A stretch of DNA of 64,000 bases from an uncultured Christensenella sp. (GTDB lineage: Bacteria > Bacillota > Clostridia > Christensenellales > Borkfalkiaceae), in NCBI GenBank assembly GCA_910579295.1, contig CAJTTC010000001.1:124001-188000 (forward strand). The letters are read 5' to 3'. Positions 18,317-26,856 of the stretch are shown here, piece after piece (within the stretch, counting starts at the first letter, position 1; each line of letters begins with the position of its first letter). The notes under the pieces were generated by a model that saw only the letters and a program-made list of their open reading frames with translations, was not told where the DNA came from and made no database searches. The translations under genes were made by a program, and so were the position numbers.

Positions 18317-18318
18317 TT
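18286..18318 (+). repeat. Left island repeat (putative attL) in the ppdK 3' end
   Basis: This 33-nt stretch spans the last nine ppdK codons and stop. It matches 27382-27414 at 28 of 33 positions. All five differences are synonymous in the ppdK frame (CAA/CAG, AAA/AAG, CCC/CCG, and two in CGC/AGA). Confidence 0.8.
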
Positions 18319-18336
18319 TGACAAAATAAATCATAA

Positions 18337-18373
18337 AACACCCGATTTCGATAAGAAATCGGGTGTTTTTTTG
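18337..18373 (+). terminator. Terminator downstream of ppdK
   Basis: Arms AACACCCGATTTC and GAAATCGGGTGTT flank a 5-nt loop and are followed by T7. It lies inside the island's left end, so it would be element-supplied if the boundary is right. Confidence 0.88.
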
Positions 18374-18437
18374 TCGAAAAAGGAAATTTGTTGCCCCCCC
18401 TTGCAGTTGTATCAATTGCTATTAATTCGACAAAATA

Positions 18438-18462
18438 GCAATCTTTTTGACAAAAAGATTGC
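18438..18462. promoter_or_regulatory. Perfect 11-bp inverted repeat upstream of the recombinase gene
   Basis: GCAATCTTTTT and its exact complement are separated by GAC. No T-run follows, so it is more likely an operator or recombinase-related site than a terminator. A TTGACA lies downstream at 18521-18526 with a weak ATTGTA -10 at 18545-18550, a plausible promoter for the gene at 18580. Confidence 0.5.
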
Positions 18463-18579
18463 AAGACTTGCTGTTACATTTGGAAGATACTGCTGCAAGG
18501 TACGCAATAACATAATTTACTTGACAAAAACATGGCTTTTCCTCATTGTAAAAGGAACTTATTTTAAGGAGGTTAAACT

Positions 18580-20403
18580 ATGTTTAACAAAATTTTATCA
18601 ACCCAAAAAGATTCACAGTCTTTTGACCGCCCGAGAAGAGTTGTCTTCTACGGTCGGGTTTCCACCGAACACGAAGAGCAGACTTATGCGTTGAAAAATC
18701 AAATGCAATGGTATGATGAACTTCGAAAGCAGTATTCTAATTGGGGCGTAGTGGACCGTTACATCGATGATGGTGTAACCGGAACACAAGCCCAAAAACG
18801 TCCTGAATTTATGCGTATGCTCAATGATGCCAAATCAGGGGAATTCGATTTAATCGTTACGCGTGAGGTGTCGAGATTTGCAAGAAATACCGTTGAGTGT
18901 CTTGAGTTTACGCGACAACTTAAATCATTAAACGTAGAGGTGTATTTTGTCCATGAAAACATATGGACGTTGGATAACAGTGGCGAAATGGTATTAACTA
19001 TAATGGCAATGGTTGCGCAGGAAGAGAGCCGAAAGATGTCCGAGCGAGTGAAGGCGGGACAGGCAATCAGCCGTAAAAACGGTGTGCTTTACGGAAACGG
19101 AAATATACTCGGTTATGACAGAGTGGGTGACACATATGTTATCAATCCAGAACAAGCAGAAACCGTGAAGCTTATTTACAACCTATATGACTCGGGAATG
19201 GGAATGCAGGCGATTCGCAACGAGCTTATAAGGCTTAGGAAAAAGAATGCCAGAGGAACAACGGAATGGGACGTTACGAGAATATCCAGATGCTTGCGTA
19301 ATACGGTGTATAAAGGCGTAATGGCATACAACAAATCACACAGTAATAATTTTCTCGATCAAAAGACGATAGTAGTGTCGTGCATCGAGGACGGCATTCC
19401 TGCTGGGCATTTTATCGTCAGCGGCAAATATATAAAATATTCCGTTGTAAACGGCAAGGTCTCTATTGATGCGATAGATAACCTTCCTGAAAACTACGAT
19501 ATCAGTCTTGGAACGTTATACGATTATGATAATAACGATATTGCGTTTATGCCCTTTGACGAAATTGATTCGTCGCCGATCCAGTTTGTTCCGCTTACAG
19601 AAAATATCGACTATGCTGCAATAAAGGCTAGCCTTTATCAGCTTATTGAGGAGCAAACAAAAAAAGGATATTCGGTGCAAACAATCACAATCTCTTTCCT
19701 TTCTGTTGATACGCTTAATGCCTTAAGAGGCATTTTGGCACAAGGGGATACACTGAATGGATATACATTCGATGCTCTGAACAGCATTGAGTTTGACAGT
19801 GCAAAGCAGTATATTAACTTCAATGAGGATGGCACGATTACGCTTAAGGATTTGCCGCCAATTCCTGTCACGGAATACAAAACCATTTTTGACTGGCTGA
19901 TTGATGGGCTCATACTTGTCGGGGCAGGAGCAATTGCGATAGTTAGCGTTACTTTCCTTGGCCCTGCTGGTGGTGTAATCGCAGGAGCTGTTCTTGGAGC
20001 GGGTATAGAGTATTTCAGCCAGACAGTCATTCAGGGCAAAAAATTCTCTGATGTCAACTGGACAAAAGTGGGTATCATGGCAATCAGCGGAGCGTTAGGT
20101 GCAATGGTGCCTTGCGGTCCTGGGATTATGCCTTATCTCGCTGCAGGTGCGGTTGGTGGCTTGACAAGTGCAGCCCTAACAGCAGTAGATGGCGGATCGT
20201 GGCAGGATATATTAATTTCTGCGGGAACGGGTGCATTCACTGCTATGCTTATGCATGGGTTGTTCTCGTCTTGCTTCCCTGCGGGTACTCAAATTCTTAC
20301 CAAAGGTGGGTATGTTGCAATTGAACTCGTTTCGGTTGGAATGCTAGTCGCTTCTTATAACGAAAATACAAACGAAATAGAGTGGAAGCCCGTACTAGGG
20401 TAA
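18580..20403 (+). CDS. Serine recombinase fused to truncated pretoxin/Hint region
   Basis: Residues 21-160 are a serine resolvase/invertase catalytic domain, with YGRVST (catalytic S28) and TREVSRFARN. Residues 165-260 are the recombinase domain of large serine integrases (GYDRVGDTYVINPEQAETVKLIY). At about residue 266 (near nt 19,377) the protein leaves this family before the zinc ribbon. It continues as a region typical of polymorphic-toxin carriers: a linker, glycine/alanine-rich hydrophobic helices at about 440-560, then the start of a Hint domain, SSCFPAGTQILTKGGYVAIE, with the splice cysteine C565. A Hint domain needs about 130 residues, but only 43 remain before the stop. Integrase function is probably lost. 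AAGGAGG precedes the ATG. Confidence 0.8.
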   Translation: MFNKILSTQKDSQSFDRPRRVVFYGRVSTEHEEQTYALKNQMQWYDELRKQYSNWGVVDRYIDDGVTGTQAQKRPEFMRMLNDAKSGEFDLIVTREVSRFARNTVECLEFTRQLKSLNVEVYFVHENIWTLDNSGEMVLTIMAMVAQEESRKMSERVKAGQAISRKNGVLYGNGNILGYDRVGDTYVINPEQAETVKLIYNLYDSGMGMQAIRNELIRLRKKNARGTTEWDVTRISRCLRNTVYKGVMAYNKSHSNNFLDQKTIVVSCIEDGIPAGHFIVSGKYIKYSVVNGKVSIDAIDNLPENYDISLGTLYDYDNNDIAFMPFDEIDSSPIQFVPLTENIDYAAIKASLYQLIEEQTKKGYSVQTITISFLSVDTLNALRGILAQGDTLNGYTFDALNSIEFDSAKQYINFNEDGTITLKDLPPIPVTEYKTIFDWLIDGLILVGAGAIAIVSVTFLGPAGGVIAGAVLGAGIEYFSQTVIQGKKFSDVNWTKVGIMAISGALGAMVPCGPGIMPYLAAGAVGGLTSAALTAVDGGSWQDILISAGTGAFTAMLMHGLFSSCFPAGTQILTKGGYVAIELVSVGMLVASYNENTNEIEWKPVLG

Positions 20404-20500
20404 TGCTTCACTTAATATTAAGAACAAAGGCAAAATGCCACTGTAAACGCCATTGTAAAATCAGCGGAGACGGAAATAAGAAGTTTTCATATCCAAATGC

Positions 20501-20558
20501 TTGACATTATATCGTTGCAATGATATACTTTGATTAGAGTATCGTTGTGGCGATACTC
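20501..20558 (+). promoter_or_regulatory. Promoter with two matching operators for the toxin-antitoxin operon
   Basis: TTGACA (20501-20506), 17-nt spacer, TATACT (20524-20529). Operator 1 is the near-perfect palindrome ATATCGTTGCAATGATAT at 20509-20526, covering spacer and -10. Operator 2 at 20537-20558 has perfect 8-bp arms GAGTATCG/CGATACTC around TTGTGG. Both share TATCGTTG-N4-GATA, so one regulator should bind both. This is the usual layout for antitoxin autoregulation. Confidence 0.85.
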
Positions 20559-20569
20559 TGGAGGTTTGT

Positions 20570-21265
20570 ATGAAGAAAGAAATTTTACATGGATCGGAGT
20601 TTATTATTAAGAAACCCGAGCTTAAGCTTGGTAAAACTACGAATGATTATGGACAAGGTTTTTATTGTACGTTGCTTCCAGAGATGGCGAAGGAGTGGGC
20701 TTGTAAAGATAATCGTGATGGATTTATGAACCGCTATATTCTAGATGACGATGATTTAAAGTATCTGAATTTGATGGACGGAAATCATACTGTTCTCAAC
20801 TGGATTGCACTGTTGCTTCAACATCGTACTTTTACTATTCAAGATGAAATAGCAAGAGATGCGAGAGAATATATCATTGATAATTTTTTAATCGACACTT
20901 CCGTCTATGATGTAATAATAGGATATAGAGCAGATGATTCATATTTTTCGTTTGCACAATCCTTTGTTAGTAATGCTTTGCCGATGAGAAGTTTATCTCG
21001 TGCATTGCAACTTGGTAAACTTGGGGAACAAACTGTACTTGTTTCTCAAAAGGCATTTGAAAAAATTTCTTTCCAAAGTGCAGAACCTGTTCCTAAAGAG
21101 GTATATTATCCTAAGTTTTTGGCAAGAGATTCTGAAGCAAGAAAGTCTTTTAGAGAAGATATTAAGAAGAAAAAACCATATAAAGATGATATATTTGTTA
21201 TGGATATATTGAGGGAGGAAATCAAGAATGACGATCCGCGCATTCAACGAATTATACTTGAGTGA
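20570..21265 (+). CDS. DUF3990-type putative ADP-ribosyltransferase-like toxin
   Basis: A 231-residue protein beginning with LHGSEFIIKKPELKLGKTTNDYGQGFYCTLLPEMAKEWA. This matches the DUF3990 pattern (HGS, then D-x-G-x-GFY-x-T, then a WA pair), a family in the ADP-ribosyltransferase-fold group. The chemistry here is inferred, not shown. The strong TGGAGG site and promoter with operators upstream, and the 38-nt overlap with an HTH gene, give a toxin-first type II-like module. An alternative is a phage-defence effector rather than a plasmid-maintenance toxin. Confidence 0.7.
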   Translation: MKKEILHGSEFIIKKPELKLGKTTNDYGQGFYCTLLPEMAKEWACKDNRDGFMNRYILDDDDLKYLNLMDGNHTVLNWIALLLQHRTFTIQDEIARDAREYIIDNFLIDTSVYDVIIGYRADDSYFSFAQSFVSNALPMRSLSRALQLGKLGEQTVLVSQKAFEKISFQSAEPVPKEVYYPKFLARDSEARKSFREDIKKKKPYKDDIFVMDILREEIKNDDPRIQRIILE

Positions 21266-21878
21266 TGCACAAACGAATTTAGCAAATGCTTTCGATTATG
21301 CGATAAATGTTTGCGAACAGCCACCTGACATTTTTGGCCAGATATTTGCGCGTTCTGATTACGCAAAGAAGTTCGAGTGCGGAGATCCTGCTATTGTGTC
21401 GGGCAAATCGGGGGTGGAGTTGGTTAAGGTTGTTTTAGCTAAGACAGTCGATTTTTTCCCGCAGTCGCAATTCAGTCAAGATAGGAGCCCTGAATATTGG
21501 GCGGGCTGGGCTCTTGCATATTACCAATGGTATAGCGCAAAGCGCTTTAAGGATATATTTGCAAGAATACCGCTTTCGCAAATTGTTTTGATGTACAAAA
21601 TTTTTCATGAAATGGATATTACTGCATTTGTGGAGTCTATTGATAGACGTTATAATGAAATTGAAGTGGAAACAAAACTTCGTTCTTTGCGTGAGGTTAG
21701 AGGATTATCACAAAGAGAGTTGTCTAAAATTTCCGGCGTCAAACTTCGTTCCATTCAGCTCTTTGAGCAGAAAGTAAACGATATAGACAAGGCGCAAGCA
21801 CATACACTTTATAAGTTAGCAAGAGTGCTTGGATGCACTATTGAAGATTTACTTGAAAACCCGGAACAAATATTATAA
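21228..21878 (+). CDS. HTH antitoxin/repressor paired with the DUF3990 protein
   Basis: A 216-residue protein. Residues 1-135 form an N-terminal region (FEYAxxV-like helices, then WAGWALAYYQWYSAKRFKDI) seen in partners of DUF3990/DUF3791-type genes. Residues 145-210 are an XRE HTH domain: LRSLREVRGLSQRELSKISG with recognition helix LRSIQLFEQ. It begins inside the toxin gene at an ATG preceded by GGGAGG and overlaps it by 38 nt, so translation is coupled. It is the best candidate to bind the two TATCGTTG-N4-GATA operators. Confidence 0.72.
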   Translation: MTIRAFNELYLSDAQTNLANAFDYAINVCEQPPDIFGQIFARSDYAKKFECGDPAIVSGKSGVELVKVVLAKTVDFFPQSQFSQDRSPEYWAGWALAYYQWYSAKRFKDIFARIPLSQIVLMYKIFHEMDITAFVESIDRRYNEIEVETKLRSLREVRGLSQRELSKISGVKLRSIQLFEQKVNDIDKAQAHTLYKLARVLGCTIEDLLENPEQIL

Positions 21879-22007
21879 AAATTGGTGAAAGTAATGTGTC
21901 AAAATCTCTTTCTTGTGTGAAAGAGTATATAAGGAGAATCGCTTAAATTAAAAGATTATAATTATAACTATTTTGTATGTAAGTAAGTTTTTGCAAATTC
22001 AAGGGCC

Positions 22008-22025
22008 GTTTTCTAAAAAGAAAAC
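22008..22025. repeat. Short inverted repeat upstream of the Gabija-like operon
   Basis: GTTTTCT and AGAAAAC flank AAAA. It lies in the 206-nt gap 21879-22084, about 60 nt before the nuclease ATG. A TATAAT occurs at 21957-21962 without a convincing -35. It may be a hairpin or operator, but nothing more can be said. Confidence 0.35.
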
Positions 22026-22084
22026 TGCATGCGCGCAAGAAAGAGTGGCTCTTTACTTTTTGAACAATTTTATGGAGGTAAATA

Positions 22085-24052
22085 ATGTATATTAAAGAAT
22101 TCCGAATCAAAAATTTTAGAAATTTTGATGATGCGGGAATTATATTAAAATTTCATCAAGGAGTTAATGCTATTGTAGGTGAAAATAATGCCGGTAAGTC
22201 AGCAATTATTTCCGCTCTAAGAATTGCGGTGTCCATAATACAATATAAAAAGGATATTTATTTCACAAAAACAGATTTTCATATAGATGCCAAAGGCGTT
22301 CTTGCAAATGAAGCGCAATTTGATATTTATTTAGCAGACGTTCCGAAATATCTTATAGAAATTTGGAAGCCTGGTACAGATGAAGGCGAATATCATATAA
22401 GATTTTTCCTTACTAAAAATGAAGCGGGTAAAGAAAGAATAAAATATTCAATTTGGGGCGGCGAAGCTGAAGGGAATCAACTTTCCGCAGATACATTAGA
22501 AGCAATCAATCTTGTTTATCTTGGTGCGTTAAGAGATGCAGAAAATGAAATGAGACCTAATAGAAATAGTAAGATAGCTAATCTTTTAGGTGCGCTTGCC
22601 GCAACGCCTGAGCTAAAAGAAGATTTAGTTAATGAATTAGTAAAAGCCAATAATGCGCTTTTACAGAAAGAGCCTATATCTAAAATAAGAGAAATAATCA
22701 ATAAAAATTTGGTCAGTATCGAGCATGAAGTATTGCATCAACAAATTGATATAGGTTTTATTGACCCAAAGTTCGATTCGATTGCGTCATCATTAAGAAC
22801 ATGGATTTTACCTCGATGGAGTTTTGTCGATAAAACTTCTAAATATTTTTCCCAGATAAAAGAGCGTTGTTCTACGCATAAAGATTTAGTTGATGAAGAT
22901 GCAGAGGGTATTTTTTTAGATGTAAAAAAATATTCCGAAATATTTGGAGAAATAGATGAAGAAGAAAAATTATACTTAAAAGCAATAAGTAGGTTTTCAT
23001 TTGATTTATTTCAAAATGGTCTAGGGTATAATAATTTACTATTTATTTCTACTGTATTGGGGGATATGTCTTTAACCCAGGAGGATATATTGTTGAATTT
23101 GCTTTTGGCTGAGGAGCCGGAAGCTCATTTACACCCGCAATTGCAATCTTTGATATATCAATTTTTTAAAGAACAAATTGAAAAATCTTCAACATTGCAG
23201 ATCATATTTACAACGCATTCTCCCACATTAACTTCACAGCTAAAAATTGATAATGTAAATATTTTATGTAACTATAATCGTAGAACGCAAAGTTTTTCCC
23301 TGGTTGATTCTAAGTTAAATAGTCCAGAAAAGAATTATTTAGAAAAATACTTGGATGTAACGAAATCGCAGATGCTTTTCTCGAGAGGTGCATTGCTAGT
23401 TGAGGGCATAAGTGAAGCTATACTAATTCCTGCTTTTGCAAAAATATTAAATAGGAATTTGACTACATATGCTGTTGAGGTTGTAAATGTTGACGGCACG
23501 GCTTTTTCGCCGTTTGTTCATGTATTATGTAATGCAACTGCTGATGGCACAATTATAAAATGTTCTATAGTTACTGACGACGATAGATGCACAAACAAAA
23601 GCGAACAAGATATCTATATTTCTTTAGATCACGACTATGACTGTGATAAAACGGTATTGGACGATATCTGTGATAGGTTGTCAAAAGGAAAGGAATCTGA
23701 TAGATGTAAAAAAACAATGACTTTATGCGAACAGAGCGGCGTTGATATAAATACTGCATATAAAACATTAGAATTTGAGCTGGCTTCAAAAGAGAAAAAT
23801 ATAGAGACTATTTTAAATGTTATTAAATCTCTACATCCAACCTCGGGCGCAAGGCTTGAAGAATTAGTAAATAATGATGATAAGTTGATTTATAAAACTA
23901 TCCGGATATGGTTATTTATACGGTCGCATTCGTATGATAAGTCGCAGTTCGCTCAAATATTAAGTAAGGAGATTGAAGAAAATAAAGACAGTTTTATAAT
24001 TCCAGATTATATTAAAAAGGCGATTTATGCTGTAACAAGGGAAGAAAATTAA
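22085..24052 (+). CDS. gajA: Gabija-like OLD-family ATPase/TOPRIM nuclease
   Basis: A 655-residue protein with an ABC-type ATPase at the N-terminus: Walker A GENNAGKS (residues 32-39), signature-like NGLGYNNLLF near 311, Walker B LLLAEEPEAHLHP at 339-351 and H-loop FTTHSPTLTSQ. A TOPRIM nuclease domain follows, with LLVEGISEAILIP (E440) and the acidic VTDDDR (D498-D500). This is the class 2 OLD architecture, partnered with a UvrD-like helicase one base downstream, as in the Gabija anti-phage system, where GajA nicks DNA when nucleotides are depleted. GajA of Bacillus cereus is shorter (about 580), so this is a diverged or related variant. AT-rich codons indicate transfer. Confidence 0.82.
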   Translation: MYIKEFRIKNFRNFDDAGIILKFHQGVNAIVGENNAGKSAIISALRIAVSIIQYKKDIYFTKTDFHIDAKGVLANEAQFDIYLADVPKYLIEIWKPGTDEGEYHIRFFLTKNEAGKERIKYSIWGGEAEGNQLSADTLEAINLVYLGALRDAENEMRPNRNSKIANLLGALAATPELKEDLVNELVKANNALLQKEPISKIREIINKNLVSIEHEVLHQQIDIGFIDPKFDSIASSLRTWILPRWSFVDKTSKYFSQIKERCSTHKDLVDEDAEGIFLDVKKYSEIFGEIDEEEKLYLKAISRFSFDLFQNGLGYNNLLFISTVLGDMSLTQEDILLNLLLAEEPEAHLHPQLQSLIYQFFKEQIEKSSTLQIIFTTHSPTLTSQLKIDNVNILCNYNRRTQSFSLVDSKLNSPEKNYLEKYLDVTKSQMLFSRGALLVEGISEAILIPAFAKILNRNLTTYAVEVVNVDGTAFSPFVHVLCNATADGTIIKCSIVTDDDRCTNKSEQDIYISLDHDYDCDKTVLDDICDRLSKGKESDRCKKTMTLCEQSGVDINTAYKTLEFELASKEKNIETILNVIKSLHPTSGARLEELVNNDDKLIYKTIRIWLFIRSHSYDKSQFAQILSKEIEENKDSFIIPDYIKKAIYAVTREEN

Positions 24053-24053
24053 A

Positions 24054-25802
24054 ATGGGTATAACTAACGAGCAGCAAGTTTTTTTAGATGCTAATGGAAA
24101 AATTGTTCTTTGTGCATGTCCCGGAAGTGGTAAAACGTCCATAGTGGCTACAAAGTTTCTTAAATATAAAAAAGAATGGAATAAGGCGCATTCGGGCATA
24201 GCTGTCTTATCTTTTACAAACGTAGCGTGTGATGAAATAAAAAATAAGATTGCTCAGGAAGATGGGGACGTGTGTATTTATGATTATCCGCATTTTATAG
24301 GTACAGTTGATAGTTTTATTGATAATTATATTTTTTTGAGATTTGGACACTTGCTATCTATAAATAATGTTCGTCCTAAAATACAAATAAAAGCTACATC
24401 TCCAAGTACATATCAATTTTGGCGTAATGATTGCTATCAAAAGGGTTGTGTTTCTAGAATAGAACAATTTAAAGTATTAGAAAATAGAGAAACTTATTTT
24501 AAAGAACAAAAAGTTATATGTGAGGAGAGAAGAGGTGTAATTCCGTGCAGGTCTTATATTGAAAGAATGCATCGCAAAAACAGTTACTTTCAAAACGAAA
24601 TACCATATCAATCATCGCTGCTATTGAAGAACTACCCAGACATTGCCAAAGCAATTGTTGAAAGATTTCCTGTCATAATCATTGACGAAGCACAAGATAC
24701 TTCAAAAGATCAAATGGAGATTTTTGAATTACTGGTAAATGCTGGTTTACAAGAAATCATATTAGTAGGTGATCCCGATCAATCAATTTATGAATGGAGA
24801 ACAGCGAAAAGAGAATGTTTTGTAGACAAAATAAACGATCCTAATTGGTGTGCATTGTATTTAACACATAATTTTAGAAGCTCTCAGCTTATATGCAACG
24901 CTACAAAAGCCTTTTCAGAAACTTATCATGATAAACCTGCTAATAAATCTGCAGCGAAGCATAAAGATTTTCCTATTAAACCTATTCTTTTATTTTATGA
25001 CCTAAACACTCAACGCGAAAAGATTATTTCAAAATTCAAGTATTTTTGTGAAACTAATAATATTGATTTAGATAAATCAGCAGTTGTTTCTCGTGGAAGA
25101 ATCAGTACAAAAACTCATGTTGAAAACTTATGGAAAAATTCTCAAACTGAGCAAATAGCGGAAGCTACCTATAATTTTCTTTATGGTAGCCGTAGAGCGG
25201 CGTTTGAACTGCTAGAAAAGGCTATATTTTCTTTAACTGTAAAAGATTTAGACGATATAGAGATTTCATTAGAGAACGAAGTAGAAAAATATGTTGCATA
25301 CAGTGACTGGAAAAATACAATTGTGCACATTTTGACTTCGCTTCCTTTGGCGGCGATAGCATTATCAGTATGGGTAACGGAAGCTACGAAATGTCTTTGT
25401 GATTTTGCTGCTTCGAATACGGTTATACAGAAACTTCCTAACACTTTATGTGGCACTATTATACAAATAAAACAGCGGGATAAAGATTCTCCGAACTTTA
25501 AGCAAGAAACATTGAGTTCTTTCTTCGGGAATAAAGAGATACACAATAATTTCACTTTATCAACTATTCATGGAGTAAAGGGGGAGAGTTACGACGCACT
25601 TATGCTAGTAGTTGAAAGCACCAGAGGGTCTACTTTAACGCCTAAGTTCTTAGCGGAAGGTGATCTGACTGATGAAAAAATGAGGATAGCATATGTTGCA
25701 ATGACTCGCCCCAAGAAGTTACTAGTTGTAGCTATGCCTAAAGTCAGAAATTTTAATGAAACAAGATTTTCAAGAAATGATTGGGATTATTTTGAAATTT
25801 AA
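24054..25802 (+). CDS. gajB: Gabija-like UvrD/Rep family helicase
   Basis: A 582-residue superfamily 1A helicase. Walker A is CPGSGKTS (residues 22-29), motif Ia-like LSFTNVACDEIKNK, motif II DEAQ (211-214), motif III LVGDPDQSIYEWR (237-249), motif IV THNFRSS, motif V STIHGVKGESYDAL near residue 503 and motif VI IAYVAMTRPKKLLV. Its ATG lies 1 nt after the gajA stop, so the two are a tight operon. In Gabija the GajB protein senses DNA ends and activates GajA. B. cereus GajB has about 490 residues, so this one is larger. A general repair helicase is less likely given the partner. Confidence 0.82.
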   Translation: MGITNEQQVFLDANGKIVLCACPGSGKTSIVATKFLKYKKEWNKAHSGIAVLSFTNVACDEIKNKIAQEDGDVCIYDYPHFIGTVDSFIDNYIFLRFGHLLSINNVRPKIQIKATSPSTYQFWRNDCYQKGCVSRIEQFKVLENRETYFKEQKVICEERRGVIPCRSYIERMHRKNSYFQNEIPYQSSLLLKNYPDIAKAIVERFPVIIIDEAQDTSKDQMEIFELLVNAGLQEIILVGDPDQSIYEWRTAKRECFVDKINDPNWCALYLTHNFRSSQLICNATKAFSETYHDKPANKSAAKHKDFPIKPILLFYDLNTQREKIISKFKYFCETNNIDLDKSAVVSRGRISTKTHVENLWKNSQTEQIAEATYNFLYGSRRAAFELLEKAIFSLTVKDLDDIEISLENEVEKYVAYSDWKNTIVHILTSLPLAAIALSVWVTEATKCLCDFAASNTVIQKLPNTLCGTIIQIKQRDKDSPNFKQETLSSFFGNKEIHNNFTLSTIHGVKGESYDALMLVVESTRGSTLTPKFLAEGDLTDEKMRIAYVAMTRPKKLLVVAMPKVRNFNETRFSRNDWDYFEI

Positions 25803-25860
25803 CAATAAACACAAAGTTTATTACAACAAATATTAAGGTTGGTTTACAAAAAGGATTATT

Positions 25861-26856
25861 ATGGCAAATTCAAAAGAAAGAATAGGAGTGCTTCACTGTG
25901 GTGAAATTGCGGAAAGTAATAACTGGATGTTTCGAGAGCAACCAATAAATGATATTGGTATTGATGCTCATATAGAGCTTGTCGATTCATCAGGAAAGCC
26001 GAAACGACTTCTTGCGTAGCAAATTAAATCAGGGGCGAGTTGGTTCCAGGAGAAAAAAGATGATTGTGTAATTTTTCGTGATCTTAACGAAAGGCAATAT
26101 AATTACTGGACTATGAATTCTTTACCGTGTATAGTGGTTTTATATAATCCGGACGATGGCACATGTGTTTGGCAAAAACTTACCAATCAAACTATAGAAA
26201 GAACCAGAGGAGGCGAAGGGAAAGGTTTCTTCGTTAAGGTACCATTGAATCAAGTTTTTTTGGATGCTGCATCAAATGAAAAACTTCTTGCGTTTACAAG
26301 TTTACCTGAACATATTGTCAATTATAACTTCTTATTGTCTCAGAAAAAATTTATGCAGATTATTCAAAATGGTGGAGTTGTTAAACTCCATTCATCTGAA
26401 TGGGTAAATAAAAGTTGCGGAAGAGGTGATACTGAGTTAATAGTCGATGACGGAAACGGTGTTGAAAAATACGCATATCCATATTGGTTTCCGCATACTC
26501 CCTACACAATGGTATTTCCAAGACTTTTTCCGTGGGCTGATTTTGCTGCCGATGAGGATTTCTTTGAGGATGAAGACAAAGAATGCTGGCAGGATTATAA
26601 CTGTTTTTATGATAAAAAGGAAGATAAGTGGTTAGTTGTCGGAGACTCATTTGAAGAGTTTCGCAAAAAATTAAATCCCATGCGAAGTATTAATCATTCA
26701 GGAGAAGTTGCGGAATATATGATGATACTTAGTCTGAATGATTTGGGTCGGGCATTTTTAGCTGTGGATGAATTTGTTTCAAAAAATCAGCCGTATTCTG
26801 ATGTGAGACCAAGAATAGGAGTCGAGATAATATATGAAAAAGATAAAATTAAGTGA
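25861..26856 (+). pseudogene. DUF4365-type nuclease-like gene interrupted by an in-frame amber codon
   Basis: From the ATG at 25861 (AAGGA upstream) the frame runs GEIAESNNWMFREQPINDIGIDAHIEL...RLLA, meets TAG at 26017-26019, and continues without a break as QIKSGASWFQE to 26856. The segment GIDAHIEL plus x-QIKSG is the PD-(D/E)XK-like core of DUF4365 proteins. The stop replaces the residue just before the catalytic Gln/Lys pair. A shorter start at 26113 would lack the whole core. Unless the amber is read through, the product is dead. The downstream 280 codons remain open, so the mutation may be recent, or the codon is recoded or a sequencing error. DUF4365 genes often sit in defence islands. 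Confidence 0.7.

Noticed and set aside
26017-26019. Genome-wide recoding of TAG as an amino acid to explain the DUF4365-type gene
   Set aside because: TAG ends other genes normally, for example yqfD at 9493-9495 and the GH3 gene at 30316-30318.
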